From Clostridium sp. OF09-36 (GTDB taxonomy: Bacteria; Bacillota; Clostridia; Lachnospirales; Lachnospiraceae): a stretch of 64,000 nucleotides of DNA. The stretch spans positions 141,823 through 205,822 of the forward strand of contig NZ_QUMD01000004.1 of the NCBI RefSeq assembly GCF_003481985.1, read 5' to 3'. The notes under the pieces were generated by a model. It was not told where the DNA came from and searched no databases. It saw only the letters and a list, made by a program, of their open reading frames with translations. Position numbers and translations under genes: made by a program. Of the stretch, positions 9,349 to 18,116 are shown one piece after another (the stretch's first letter is position 1; each line of letters begins with the position of its first letter).

Positions 9349-9924
9349 ATGGGGAACGGATTGTCTGACAGAAAGGCAGAGACACAGGAACTGATGCAGA
9401 TTCGGCAGGAGGCTTATGAGGCAGCCTCACAGCTTCTTACGGCAGCGCATCCGAAGAAAGGAAGCATTCTGGTGGTGGGATGTTCTACCAGCGAAGTTGC
9501 CGGTGAGCGGATCGGAAGCTTCTCCAGTCCGGAACTGGGTCAGGCACTTTTTGACGGTATATACCAGGCAGCTAAGGAAGCGGAGGTATTTCTGGCTGCC
9601 CAGTGCTGTGAGCATCTGAACCGGGCACTGATCCTGGAAGAGGAAGCAGCAGAACGTTATGGCTATGAGCAGGTCAATGTGGTTCCGCAGCCGAAGGCCG
9701 GAGGTTCTTTTGCGACAGCTGCGTATCACAGCTTTACGCATCCGGCAGCAGTGGAGCATATCCGGGCAGCAGCCGGAATGGATATCGGCATGCATTTACA
9801 AGAAGTGGCGGTTCCGGTACGGATTGAGCGGCGTCAGATCGGAGCAGCCCGGGTGATCTGTGCCAGAACAAGACTGAAGTTCACCGGTGGTGCAAGAGCC
9901 GTATACGACGAAAATCTGTTATAA
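9349..9924 (+). CDS. DUF436 / TIGR01440 family protein (YwlG-like)
   Basis: Soluble protein of 191 residues with the conserved opening segment SILVVGCSTSEVAGERIGSFSS and the AAQCCEHLNRALILE element of the DUF436 family found throughout Firmicutes (B. subtilis YwlG). The function is not known; a nucleotide- or amidase-like fold has been proposed, but nothing here decides it. The start is ATG 9349 behind GGAGGA. The longer open frame upstream overlaps the terminator and is not used. It stands alone between two terminator/promoter signals. Confidence 0.85.
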   Translation: MGNGLSDRKAETQELMQIRQEAYEAASQLLTAAHPKKGSILVVGCSTSEVAGERIGSFSSPELGQALFDGIYQAAKEAEVFLAAQCCEHLNRALILEEEAAERYGYEQVNVVPQPKAGGSFATAAYHSFTHPAAVEHIRAAAGMDIGMHLQEVAVPVRIERRQIGAARVICARTRLKFTGGARAVYDENLL

Positions 9925-9974
9925 GAAGAATTGCATCTATTGCAGATCAATGTGGATAACAGATGGATTTTTTC

Positions 9975-10003
9975 TTGACGCTGTGTATAATTTCGCTTAA
10001 AAT
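9975..10003 (+). promoter_or_regulatory. Promoter of the ECF transporter operon
   Basis: TTGACG at 9975-9980, 17-bp spacer, TAAAAT at 9998-10003. A single DnaA-box-like TGTGGATAA lies just upstream at 9951-9959, of unclear meaning. Confidence 0.6.
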
Positions 10004-10053
10004 GAAACAACGACAATGTATACAGAGATACACAGGAAAGGAAGCATTTGTTT

Positions 10054-10928
10054 ATGGGTATCATAAAAGCTTCAAAATTAATATATGATTATATCCGCCG
10101 GGATGAAGATGACCATGTGGAAGAAGTAAAGCGTGCGATCGATGATCTGACTCTGGACATTAACCAGGGAGATTTTGTGGCTATTCTGGGGCACAACGGC
10201 TCCGGAAAGTCTACCTTTGCCAAACAGGTGAACGGCATTCTGCTTCCGACAGACGGCACTGTCTGGATTTCCGGCATGAATACAGCGGACGATGCTCATA
10301 TCTGGATATCCGAAAGACTGCAGGCATGGTATTCCAGAACCCGGATAACCAGATCATTGGCAACATTGTGGAAGAGGATGTGGGATTTGGACCGGAGAAT
10401 CTGGGAGTGCCGACCGACGAGATCTGGCGCAGGGTAGACCAGAGCCTGGAGGCAGTCGGCATGACTGCGTACCGTTTAAAATCACCAAACAAACTGTCCG
10501 GCGGTCAGAAGCAGCGTGTGGCTATTGCCGGTGTCATGGCTATGCGTCCGCAGTGCATCATCCTGGATGAGCCGACTGCCATGCTGGATCCGAATGGTCG
10601 CAGGGAAGTCATCGCGACCCTTCATGAGCTGAACCGTCAGGAGAAGATCACGGTTCTTCTGATTACACATTATATGGAAGAAGTCATTGATGCGGACCGT
10701 GTTATTGTTATGGATGACGGAAAGCTAGTGATGGACGGAACACCGCGGGAAATCTTTTCCAGGGTAAAGGAACTGAAGGAATATCGTCTGGATGTTCCGC
10801 AGGTGACGGAGCTTGCCTATGAGCTGAAGCAGGCAGGCGTAAACCTTCCGGATGGAATCCTGACGATGGATGAGCTGATGGAGAAGCTTCTTCCCATTTT
10901 CCACGAAAAATTTCCAGAGGTAAAATAA
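10054..10928 (+). CDS. ecfA1: Energy-coupling factor transporter ATPase EcfA1, one frameshift
   Basis: ATPase of the shared ECF module that powers vitamin/micronutrient S-components. Walker A GHNGSGKST is in the first reading frame. The frame breaks near 10305 (CATATCTGGATATC instead of a form with GGG giving HIWDIRKTAGMVFQNPDNQ), and the rest, with Q-loop VFQNPDNQ, signature LSGGQKQR, Walker B IILDEPTAMLD and the EcfA-typical C-terminal region, is in the next frame. Restored length is about 291 residues. The start is ATG 10054 or the in-frame TTG 10048; the AGGAAAGG site suits either. It is the first gene of the conserved cluster ecfA1-ecfA2-ecfT-truA-rplM-rpsI. The break is likely a sequence error. 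Confidence 0.9.
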
Positions 10929-10940
10929 AAGGAGGCATAT

Positions 10941-11801
10941 ATGTCGATCAGGGCAGAACATTTGAATCATATATATGGCGAAGGAACAGCCTTTGAGCAG
11001 TATGCCTTAAAGGATGTCAGCTTTGAGATCGAAGATGGACAGTTTATCGGGCTGATCGGTCATACCGGATCCGGAAAGTCCACGCTGATCCAGCATCTGA
11101 ACGGGCTTTTGCGTGCCAGCAGCGGCGCAATCTATTATAATGGAGAAAATATCTACCAGGATGGCTATGACATGAAGGCTCTGCGCAGTAAGGTAGGGCT
11201 GGTATTCCAGTATCCGGAGCATCAGCTGTTTGAGGTGGATGTCTTTTCGGACGTATGCTTTGGTCCGAAGAATCAGGGTCTCTCAAAAGAAGAAGTAGAG
11301 GCCCGGGCCAGGGAAGCATTGATCCAGGTTGGACTTGATGAAAAACTCTGGCAGCAGTCACCGTTTGAATTATCCGGCGGTCAGAAGCGGAGAGTTGCCA
11401 TTGCCGGGGTGCTGGCCATGCATCCGGAGGTACTGATCCTGGATGAGCCGACTGCAGGTCTGGATCCGAAGGGCCGTGATGAGATCCTGGATGAAATTTC
11501 CGCATTGCATCGGGAACATCATATGACCATTGTGCTGGTATCTCACAGCATGGAGGATATTGCCCGCTATGCGGACCGGATCATGGTGATGAACCATGGT
11601 GAAAAGATATTTGACGCGCCGCCGAAGGAAGTGTTCCGCCATTACAGGGAGCTGGAGGCCATGGGACTGGCCGCCCCTCAGATCACCTACATTGTACATG
11701 GCTTAAAGGAGCATGGCGTGCCGATCGCAGACGATATTACCACAGTGACAGAGGCAAGGGATGCGATCCTGCATCTGCTCGGGAAGGATGAAAGACCATG
11801 A
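10941..11801 (+). CDS. ecfA2: Energy-coupling factor transporter ATPase EcfA2
   Basis: Second ECF ATPase, 286 residues, forming a heterodimer with EcfA1. It has Walker A GHTGSGKST, Q-loop VFQYPEHQLFE (YPEHQ is characteristic of EcfA2), signature LSGGQKRR, Walker B LILDEPTAGLD and H-loop VLVSHSMEDIA. AAAGGAGG precedes the start by a normal distance. The stop overlaps the ecfT start by 4 bp, implying coupled translation. No S-component is encoded nearby, as usual for the shared group-II module. Confidence 0.96.
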   Translation: MSIRAEHLNHIYGEGTAFEQYALKDVSFEIEDGQFIGLIGHTGSGKSTLIQHLNGLLRASSGAIYYNGENIYQDGYDMKALRSKVGLVFQYPEHQLFEVDVFSDVCFGPKNQGLSKEEVEARAREALIQVGLDEKLWQQSPFELSGGQKRRVAIAGVLAMHPEVLILDEPTAGLDPKGRDEILDEISALHREHHMTIVLVSHSMEDIARYADRIMVMNHGEKIFDAPPKEVFRHYRELEAMGLAAPQITYIVHGLKEHGVPIADDITTVTEARDAILHLLGKDERP

Positions 11802-12592
11802 TTCGCGATATTACATTAGGACAATACTATCCGGTGGATTCTGTGCTGCATCGCATGGATCCGAGGGCGAAGCTGTTTGGAACGCTGGTGTTCATTGTTT
11901 CTTTGTTTTTTGCAAACAGCATTGCCTGCTATGTGGCGGCCACTCTGTTTCTGGTCATGGCCATCCGCATGTCAAAGGTACCGTTTTCTTTCATGGTGCG
12001 AGGCTTAAAGGCAATTTTATTTTTACTTCTGATCAGTGTGAGCTTTAACCTGTTTCTGACGCCGGGAACACCGGTCGTTCAGTTTGGTATCTTTAAGATT
12101 ACCCAGGAAGGCATCCGTACCGCAGGCTTTATGGCCCTGCGACTGATCTATCTGGTGATCGGTTCCTCAGTCATGACGCTGACAACCACGCCGAATGAAC
12201 TGACGGATGGCCTGGAAAAGAGCCTGGGTTTCTTAAATAAGGCAGGTGTGCCGGTACATGAGGTATCCATGATGATGTCCATTGCACTGCGGTTCATCCC
12301 GATTCTGGTAGAAGAGACCGACAAGATCATGAAGGCGCAGATGGCAAGAGGCGCTGATTTTGAGAGCGGAAACCTGCTCCAGAAGGCAAAGAGCATGGTG
12401 CCGCTTCTGGTGCCGCTGTTTATCTCTGCGTTCCGCCGTGCAACGGACCTTGCCATGGCTATGGAGGCACGCTGTTATCATGGCGGCGAGGGCCGTACCA
12501 AGATGAAACCGCTCAAATACGCCAAGCGTGATCATGTGGGATATCTGGTGTATGTGATCTACCTGATGATCGTGATCCTGCTTCGTGCGTAG
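11798..12592 (+). CDS. ecfT: Energy-coupling factor transporter transmembrane protein EcfT
   Basis: Membrane scaffold joining the ATPases to interchangeable S-components, 264 residues. It opens with the family segment LGQYYPVDSVLHRMDPRAKL, has four to five membrane spans, and shows the two coupling-helix Ala-Arg motifs (MARGAD and MEARCY) that dock into the EcfA grooves. It overlaps ecfA2 by 4 bp and is followed by a terminator hairpin. Confidence 0.95.
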   Translation: MIRDITLGQYYPVDSVLHRMDPRAKLFGTLVFIVSLFFANSIACYVAATLFLVMAIRMSKVPFSFMVRGLKAILFLLLISVSFNLFLTPGTPVVQFGIFKITQEGIRTAGFMALRLIYLVIGSSVMTLTTTPNELTDGLEKSLGFLNKAGVPVHEVSMMMSIALRFIPILVEETDKIMKAQMARGADFESGNLLQKAKSMVPLLVPLFISAFRRATDLAMAMEARCYHGGEGRTKMKPLKYAKRDHVGYLVYVIYLMIVILLRA

Positions 12593-12618
12593 GATGATAA
12601 AATAAAATGTAACTGTAA

Positions 12619-12654
12619 ATTGCTTCCTGTCATGATGACCGGGAAGCAATTTTT
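12619..12654 (+). terminator. Rho-independent terminator after ecfT
   Basis: Perfect stem ATTGCTTCC / GGAAGCAAT followed by TTTT. Confidence 0.75.
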
Positions 12655-12742
12655 GACTTGCGCATCCGGCAGGAAAATTTGCCAGGCAGATTTTCGCATA
12701 TCATGAAATCTTAGGCCGGGATGCTTTGGGAGGATAACATTG

Positions 12743-13689
12743 ATGAAACGAGTGAGAATGGTGGTAGCCTATGACGGGACTGCCTACCGCGGCTGGCAGC
12801 TTCAGCCAAACGGCATCACCATAGAAGAAGTGCTGAACCGGGAACTGACTGCTCTTTTAAAAGAATCCATTTCTGTTATCGGCGCAAGCGTACGGATTCC
12901 GGCGTACATGCCCGTGGAAATGTGGCGGTTTTTGATACGGAAAACCGCATGCCGGCCGATAAGATCTGTTTTGCCTTAAACCAGCGTTTGCCGGAGGATA
13001 TTCGGGTGCAGCGTTCGGAAGAGGTCCCGGCGGACTGGCATCCCAGAAAGGCTAACTGTATCAAAACCTACGAATATAAGGTACTGAATCGGAAGATTTC
13101 CATGCCGTTGGAGCGTCTGTATGCCCATTTCTGCTATTTTAACCTGGATCTTGACAAAATGAGAGAGGCAGCAGCATATCTGGTGGGAGAGCATGATTTT
13201 AAGAGCTTCTGCACTGTACGGACCCAGGCGGAGGAGACCGTGCGGACCATCTACAGTCTTGATATCACAAAGCAGGATGACATGATCACCATTCGCATCA
13301 GCGGAAGCGGTTTTCTCTATAATATGGTGCGCATCATTGCGGGAACCCTTCTGGAAGTTGGCATGGGCGCGTACCCGCCGGAGCACATGGAAGAAATTCT
13401 GGATGCAAGAGATCGCCAGGCAGCAGGACGCACGGCACCGGCGAGAGGACTGACCCTGGTCAGCATGGAATATCAGAAAGAACTGCCGGACTGGCATCAC
13501 CGGGAGAACAAATACTGGAAGTATGATATTCTGCAGTCCCATATAAAAGATGAGAAGACAGCCTTTTTCGTGCTCACCCGCTGCGTGGAGGAAGAACTGG
13601 ATGGAATCCTCCGGAGAAATATCCATCATGCGTTCCAGAATGGGGCTGAGAAGGTTTATGTGACTGATCTGGAAAAACGGACCGGTTAA
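12743..13689 (+). CDS. truA: tRNA pseudouridine(38-40) synthase TruA, frameshifted and with a C-terminal extension
   Basis: Isomerises uridines 38-40 in the anticodon arm of tRNAs. The N-terminal frame (VVAYDGTAYRGWQLQPNGITIEEVLNRELTALL) breaks near 12889, just before the catalytic-Asp loop. The next frame yields SRTDSGVHARGNVAVFD, so one C is missing (AGCGT for AGCCGT). The rest is canonical (HPRKANCIKTYEYKVLN, LVGEHDFKSFC, RISGSGFLYNMVRIIAGTLLEVG) up to APARGLTLVSMEY, where the family normally ends. About 65 further residues follow, and reading may continue past the stop after a second indel (see next entry). The start is ATG 12743 after GGGAGG. It is part of the conserved ecf-truA-rplM-rpsI cluster. 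Confidence 0.88.
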
Positions 13690-13895
13690 AGGCCGGGGAT
13701 GTTCATGGGCGTTATGTGCTGGAAGAGACAGAACAGAAGGCTGAAGACCCGTTCACACCAGAAGAGGCAGATGCGCTGCGGAAATTGGTTCGGAACAGCG
13801 GGGAACGTCCAGATTGTGCGAAATGTGCAAAGCCTCTGGAAATAGAGCACAGGAAGAAGAAACATCAGCAAAGGAAACTGCTCTGCGGTGGGTAA
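13686..13895 (+). other. Possible continuation of the TruA C-terminal extension in a shifted frame
   Basis: Directly after the apparent truA stop, the frame starting at 13686 stays open for about 69 codons and reads LKAGDVHGRYVLEETEQ...PDCAKCAKPLEIEH...LLCGG before TAA 13893-13895. It has no start codon or ribosome-binding site of its own, and adding one base before 13686 joins it in frame to the TruA extension. It has a CxxC pair followed by a Glu/His stretch and a Lys-rich tail. I infer an accessory C-terminal domain of unknown role; coincidental open reading cannot be excluded. Confidence 0.4.
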
Positions 13896-13983
13896 CTGCC
13901 CTTCCGCTTGTGGATAACACACCGCAAAATTGAAAAAACTGTGGAAAACCCTTCAAAATCACGTAAAATCAAGGAAAAAGCGC

Positions 13984-14012
13984 TTGACATGAAACAGTGG
14001 ATATAATATAAT
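13984..14012 (+). promoter_or_regulatory. Strong promoter of rplM-rpsI
   Basis: Consensus TTGACA (13984-13989), exact 17-bp spacer, TATAAT (14007-14012). The transcript would start near 14019, giving a leader of ~119 nt. A DnaA-box-like TGTGGATAA lies upstream at 13909-13917. Confidence 0.8.
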
Positions 14013-14018
14013 ATACAA

Positions 14019-14130
14019 CTGTGACGTTAGGTGGAAATGCTTAGGCCAAAGCCCCGGAATAGGCATTTTACTATACATTTCAAAACAATTGCGGTAAGTG
14101 ACCGTTAGGAACAGATAGTTTAACAGGAGG
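14019..14130 (+). promoter_or_regulatory. Leader of rplM, possibly an L13 autoregulatory leader
   Basis: A ~110-nt untranslated leader with short complementary segments (TGCTTAGGCC / GGAATAGGCA region and GTGACGTTAGG / TGACCGTTAGG repeat). Firmicutes often carry a structured L13 leader RNA at this position that mediates feedback by ribosomal protein L13. Placement fits, but I cannot confirm the fold by eye. Confidence 0.4.
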
Positions 14131-14137
14131 TTAACCA

Positions 14138-14572
14138 ATGAAGAGTTTTATGGCTAGTCCAGCGACGATTGAGAGAAAATGGTATGTAGTAGATGCTGCC
14201 GGATGTACTTTAGGACGTTTGGCTTCAGAAGTAGCAAAAGTATTAAGAGGTAAAAATAAACCGATCTACACCCCGCACATCGACTGCGGCGATTATGTGA
14301 TCGTTGTTAATGCAGATCAGATCAAAGTAACCGGTAAGAAGTTAGATCAGAAGATCTACTATCATCACTCTGATTACGTAGGTGGTATGAAAGAGACTAC
14401 TCTGCGTGAGATGATGGCTAAGAAGCCGGAGCGTGTGATCGAGCTTGCTGTTAAGGGTATGCTTCCGAAGGGACCTTTAGGAAGAAGCATGATGACCAAG
14501 CTTCATGTATATGCAGGACCGGATCATGAGCAGGCAGCTCAGAAGCCGGAAGCTCTGGAAATCAAATTCTAA
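14138..14572 (+). CDS. rplM: 50S ribosomal protein L13
   Basis: Large-subunit ribosomal protein, 144 residues, the normal length. Recognised by the KWYVVDAAGCTLGRLASEVAKVLRGKNKPIYTP opening, the GDYVIVVNADQIKVTGKK segment and the VKGMLPKGPLGRSMMTKLHVYAGPDHEQAAQKP C-terminus. Start behind ACAGGAGG. Cotranscribed with rpsI, 28 bp downstream. The codon use is that of a highly expressed gene. Confidence 0.98.
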   Translation: MKSFMASPATIERKWYVVDAAGCTLGRLASEVAKVLRGKNKPIYTPHIDCGDYVIVVNADQIKVTGKKLDQKIYYHHSDYVGGMKETTLREMMAKKPERVIELAVKGMLPKGPLGRSMMTKLHVYAGPDHEQAAQKPEALEIKF

Positions 14573-14600
14573 GGAAAGGTACTGAAAGGAGGAAGTTATC

Positions 14601-14990
14601 ATGGCAAATAAATATTACGGAACAGGTAGAAGAAAAAAATCTATCGCAAGAGTATATCTGGTACCAGGTACCGGTAAAATCACCATCAACAAGAGAGACA
14701 TCGACGAGTATCTTGGTCTTGAGACCTTAAAGGTAGTTGTTCGTCAGCCGTTAGTAGCAACCGAGACCGTTGACAAGTTCGACGTTCTGGTTAACGTTCG
14801 CGGCGGCGGCTTCACCGGCCAGGCTGGTGCAATCCGTCACGGTATCTCCAGAGCACTGCTTCAGGCAGACGCTGATTTCAGACCGGTTCTGAAAAAAGCA
14901 GGCTTCCTGACCAGAGATCCGCGTATGAAAGAGAGAAAGAAATACGGTCTCAAAGCAGCACGTCGTGCTCCGCAGTTCAGCAAGCGATAA
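14601..14990 (+). CDS. rpsI: 30S ribosomal protein S9
   Basis: Small-subunit ribosomal protein, 129 residues. Family marks: YYGTGRRKKSIARVYLVPGTG at the start, GGGFTGQAGAIRHGISRALL in the middle and the basic tail ending QFSKR that reaches the P site. AAAGGAGG lies upstream. A strong terminator follows and marks the end of the housekeeping block before the accessory zone. Confidence 0.98.
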   Translation: MANKYYGTGRRKKSIARVYLVPGTGKITINKRDIDEYLGLETLKVVVRQPLVATETVDKFDVLVNVRGGGFTGQAGAIRHGISRALLQADADFRPVLKKAGFLTRDPRMKERKKYGLKAARRAPQFSKR

Positions 14991-15010
14991 TCTACAGTTT
15001 AATAATGCTA

Positions 15011-15047
15011 AAAAAGCCCGGAAATACGCCATTTTCCGGGCTTTTTC
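15011..15047 (+). terminator. Rho-independent terminator after rpsI
   Basis: AAAAAGCCCGGAAA...TTTCCGGGCTTTTT: near-perfect GC-rich stem with T-run, probably active in both directions. Confidence 0.9.
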
Positions 15048-15120
15048 TATACCCAAAATTCTGTCTGGACTGTTCGGTTTTGATGGAATTTGAACGGAAA
15101 TTTATGGGTTTATAGTGGTC

Positions 15121-15178
15121 AAATTACTGGTGGACAAGCCCATTTTGACATCTTATGGGTTAAATTACTGGTGGACAA
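15121..15178 (+). repeat. Short direct repeat, two 17-bp units, period 41 bp
   Basis: AAATTACTGGTGGACAA occurs at 15121-15137 and again at 15162-15178, each preceded by a TTATGGGTT element at a slightly different distance. The repeat lies at the left boundary of the accessory zone in otherwise non-coding sequence. It could be a remnant of an insertion-element end or a recombination site. Confidence 0.6.
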
Positions 15179-15239
15179 TAGGAGCAAATGAAGTCCAATT
15201 TTGCCGTCAACGGACGAACACATACTTGACTGATTTACA

Positions 15240-15293
15240 TAGAGCCTTGGCTCATTCTTTGAAAACGAGAATGGGTTGAGGCTCTATTTTTTT
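15240..15293 (+). terminator. Rho-independent terminator in the remnant region
   Basis: TAGAGCC...GGCTCTA stem extended by ATTCT/AGAAT pairings and followed by seven Ts. No intact gene precedes it, so it probably belonged to a gene lost during decay of the element. Confidence 0.75.
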
Positions 15294-15304
15294 CGCCCGA
15301 AATC

Positions 15305-15480
15305 CGGCGAGACAAATTTGAGCAGGAGGCGGGCAAGACCTTCTTCTGTGCAAGCGATGTGGCGAAAGCGTTGGGGTATGTGAATCCCTACGCCGCAGTG
15401 AAGCGCCATTGCAGAGGTCCCCTAACGAAACGCGAGGGGGTCGTTCAGAAGGTGAATCAGTATGGAAATGCAGGTATGGA
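15305..15480 (+). pseudogene. Remnant of a Bro-N domain phage antirepressor
   Basis: An open stretch without start codon or ribosome-binding site reads KFEQEAGKTFFCASDVAKAL, then GYVNPYAAVKRHCRGPLTKREGVV, the recognisable core of the Bro-N DNA-binding domain of prophage and plasmid antirepressors. It lacks the first strands of the domain and everything after it. It is GC-richer than the DNA just downstream. It indicates that a prophage or conjugative element once occupied this site. Function is certainly lost. Confidence 0.7.
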
Positions 15481-15545
15481 ACAATGCGGTGTTCTCCCGG
15501 AATTCAAAGAGATTGCTATTTTTATGCAACTATTTCTTGTTGCTC

Positions 15546-15589
15546 TTGACAAAATAATTTTTAGAGATTATAACTATAACAGCGTTATA
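15546..15589 (+). promoter_or_regulatory. Promoter plus palindromic operator of the TetR cassette
   Basis: TTGACA (15546-15551), 17-bp spacer, TATAAC (15569-15574), with a perfect 15-bp palindrome TATAACAGCGTTATA at 15575-15589 covering the transcription start. A half-related GTTATATA follows at 15598. A palindrome over the start site ahead of a TetR gene points to autorepression. Confidence 0.7.
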
Positions 15590-15608
15590 TATCAGTGTTA
15601 TATAGGAG

Positions 15609-16232
15609 GTGTGCAAAATAAACGGAAATGGAACGACTTTAGAAAATATCCAACGGGCAGCGAAAGCAGAATTTTTAGAAAAAGGATATAAAGACGCTTC
15701 CCTGCGGAATATTGTGAAATCCGTGGGAATGACTACCGGAGCCTTTTACGGATATTACAAAAGCAAAGAAGAACTTTTTGAAGCCATCGTTGGTGAACAT
15801 TATGAATATATTCGTAACCGTTTTATAAAGGCACAGCAGGAGTTCGCCGAACTACCAGCTGCCCAGCAGCCGGAAGTCATGAGTGATATTTCGGGAATCT
15901 GCATGTACGATATTCTCTATTATGCGTACGAACATTTAGAGGAATGTAAACTGATCCTCTGCTGTTCGGAAGGGACAAAATTTGCCGGGCTAATTGATGA
16001 AATGGTGGAGATTGAGATAGATGGGACGCATGCCTATCAGGATGTCTTAAGAAAGCTTGGACGGCCCTCTCCGCATATCGATCCTTCGCTGGAGCATATT
16101 CTGATCACCGGAATGTTTCATACTTTTTTTGAATTGATCATCCACGAAATGCCGATCAAAGATGCCGAAAACTACGTCAGAGAAATGCGCGCCTTTTATA
16201 CAGCGGGATGGATGAAAATTATGGGGCAGTAA
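15609..16232 (+). CDS. TetR/AcrR family transcriptional regulator
   Basis: Dimeric repressor of about 205 residues. The N-terminal helix-turn-helix is clear (AAKAEFLEKGYKDASLRNIVKSVGMTTGAFYGYYKSKEELFEAIV, residues ~12-55), followed by a helical ligand domain. The start is odd: GTG 15609 overlaps the Shine-Dalgarno GGAGG, whereas the codon ideally placed behind it (15618) is ATA. A real gene would be expected to have ATG there, so either a non-standard ATA start is used or a base is wrong. It precedes two ABC genes and two methyltransferases, which it probably represses through the 15575 palindrome. The sensed ligand is unknown and may be the ABC substrate. Confidence 0.88.
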   Translation: MCKINGNGTTLENIQRAAKAEFLEKGYKDASLRNIVKSVGMTTGAFYGYYKSKEELFEAIVGEHYEYIRNRFIKAQQEFAELPAAQQPEVMSDISGICMYDILYYAYEHLEECKLILCCSEGTKFAGLIDEMVEIEIDGTHAYQDVLRKLGRPSPHIDPSLEHILITGMFHTFFELIIHEMPIKDAENYVREMRAFYTAGWMKIMGQ

Positions 16233-16342
16233 TGCCTTATAATTTTTGTTTGTAAGTTAGCTGTAACTAACCTAAATTTGGATATTGTAAGAACATAGAC
16301 GTGTTCTCTTTATCATAAACACAAAGAAAAGGAGGAATTTTT

Positions 16343-18115
16343 TTGAAAAAACAATCCAATTTATCACGTCTGCTGGAAATTGCAGGCAGCCATAAGTACC
16401 TGACCTATGCTTCCTGGGTGCTTTCTGCCATCAGTGCCCTGATTGCTCTGGTGCCATTCTATTACATCTGGAAAATGATCAAGGAAGTACTGGAGGTGGC
16501 ACCAGATTTTGGCCAGGCACAGAACCTGACTGGCAATGGCTGGATGGCAGTATTGTTTGCTGTCCTGGCGGTGCTTGTCTACATAGCCGGGCTTATGTGT
16601 TCCCATTTAGGGGCATTTCGTATTGCCACAAACCTGCGTATCCAGACCATGGAGCATATTGTTAAGCTTCCTCTTGGATTTGCCGAGAGTTTTGGCAGCG
16701 GAAAATTGCGCAAAATCGTCAACGAATCCAGTGCAGCCACCGAAACCTATCTCGCTCATCAGCTTCCCGACAGAGCCAATGCCATTGCAACCCCCTGCGG
16801 TCTTTTGGTGCTGTTGTTCGTGTTTGACTGGAGACTGGGACTGTTGAGCCTTGTTCCGGTTGTGCTGGGCTTTCTGATTATGATGGCAATGACCGGAAAG
16901 CAGATGCAGGAAAAGATGAAAGAATACCAGAATGCGCTGGATGATATGTCCAATGAAGCGGTAGAGTATGTCCGCGGTATTCCGGTGGTAAAAACCTTTG
17001 GTCAGACGATCTTTTCCTTTAAGAAGTTTAAAGACTCCATTGACCGCTATAAAGTATGGGTGATCGCCTATACCAAGCAGCTTCGGACACCGATGATGTT
17101 CTATACAGCTGCGATCAACGGAGTTTTTGCCACACTGATCGCCGGAGGACTGTTGCTGACACAAGACGGTGTGACTTCCGGTTTCTTACTGGATCTCATT
17201 TTCTATATCATTATTACGCCGGTTATTTCTGTTACACTGACACGCATCATGTTCCAAAGTGAAAATGCCATGATCGTAGATGACGCTTTACAGAGAATTG
17301 ACAGCGTTTTGCATTTGAAGCCTCTGGAGGAAACCAAACACCCAATGCATCCGCAAAACGCTTCCGTGGAACTGAAATCGGTTCATTTCAGCTATGATGG
17401 AGAAAAAGAAGTATTAAAAGATATTTCACTGACCATTCCTGAAGGACGAACCGTAGCTTTTGTCGGCCCGTCCGGCGGTGGTAAAACAACCCTTGCCAAC
17501 CTGATTTCCCGATTCTTTGATCCCCAGAGCGGAATGGTAACAATAGGTGGTGTCAATGTGAAAGACATCCCGAAGGAGGAACTCATGAATACGGTGTCTT
17601 TCGTATTTCAGAACAGCCGTCTGATCAAGGCGTCCATTCTGGAAAATGTGCGTATGGGGAAACCGGAAGCTACCCGTGAGGAAGTTCTGACTGCTCTTCA
17701 TCACGCACAGTGCGATGATATTCTGGAAAAACTCCCACAGGGTGTGGATACGGTTATCGGTACAAAGGGTGTCTATCTTTCCGGCGGCGAGCAGCAGCGA
17801 ATTGCCATTGCCCGTGTAATGCTGAAAAATGCACCGATCATCATTCTGGATGAAGCCACTGCCTTTGCTGACCCGGATAACGAAAGCCGCGTACAGGCTG
17901 CTTTCTCAAGACTTTCCGAGGGAAAGACCGTGATTATGATTGCCCACAGGCTTTCTACCGTAACAAATGTGGATCAGATTTTTGTCATTTGCAACGGACA
18001 GGTTGCCGAGTGCGGCAACAGCCGTGAATTGCTTGCAAAAGACGGCATTTTCAGCCGTATGTGGAAAAATTACCAGACTTCCGTGCAATGGAAGGTAACA
18101 AAGGAGGTGCAGTGA
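16343..18115 (+). CDS. ABC transporter, fused permease/ATPase (half-transporter 1)
   Basis: Type IV (exporter-fold) half transporter, 590 residues: six membrane helices in residues ~15-310, then an ATPase with Walker A GPSGGGKTT, Q-loop FVFQNSRLIKASILENV, signature LSGGEQQR, Walker B IIILDEATAFAD and H-loop IAHRLSTV. It is followed 1 bp later by a second half transporter, so the pair most likely forms a heterodimer. The fold is shared by drug/lipid/peptide exporters and by YbtPQ/IrtAB siderophore importers; the sequence alone does not tell which. RBS AAAGGAGG. Part of the low-GC TetR-ABC-ABC-methyltransferase-methyltransferase cassette. Confidence 0.93.
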   Translation: MKKQSNLSRLLEIAGSHKYLTYASWVLSAISALIALVPFYYIWKMIKEVLEVAPDFGQAQNLTGNGWMAVLFAVLAVLVYIAGLMCSHLGAFRIATNLRIQTMEHIVKLPLGFAESFGSGKLRKIVNESSAATETYLAHQLPDRANAIATPCGLLVLLFVFDWRLGLLSLVPVVLGFLIMMAMTGKQMQEKMKEYQNALDDMSNEAVEYVRGIPVVKTFGQTIFSFKKFKDSIDRYKVWVIAYTKQLRTPMMFYTAAINGVFATLIAGGLLLTQDGVTSGFLLDLIFYIIITPVISVTLTRIMFQSENAMIVDDALQRIDSVLHLKPLEETKHPMHPQNASVELKSVHFSYDGEKEVLKDISLTIPEGRTVAFVGPSGGGKTTLANLISRFFDPQSGMVTIGGVNVKDIPKEELMNTVSFVFQNSRLIKASILENVRMGKPEATREEVLTALHHAQCDDILEKLPQGVDTVIGTKGVYLSGGEQQRIAIARVMLKNAPIIILDEATAFADPDNESRVQAAFSRLSEGKTVIMIAHRLSTVTNVDQIFVICNGQVAECGNSRELLAKDGIFSRMWKNYQTSVQWKVTKEVQ

Positions 18116-18116
18116 T

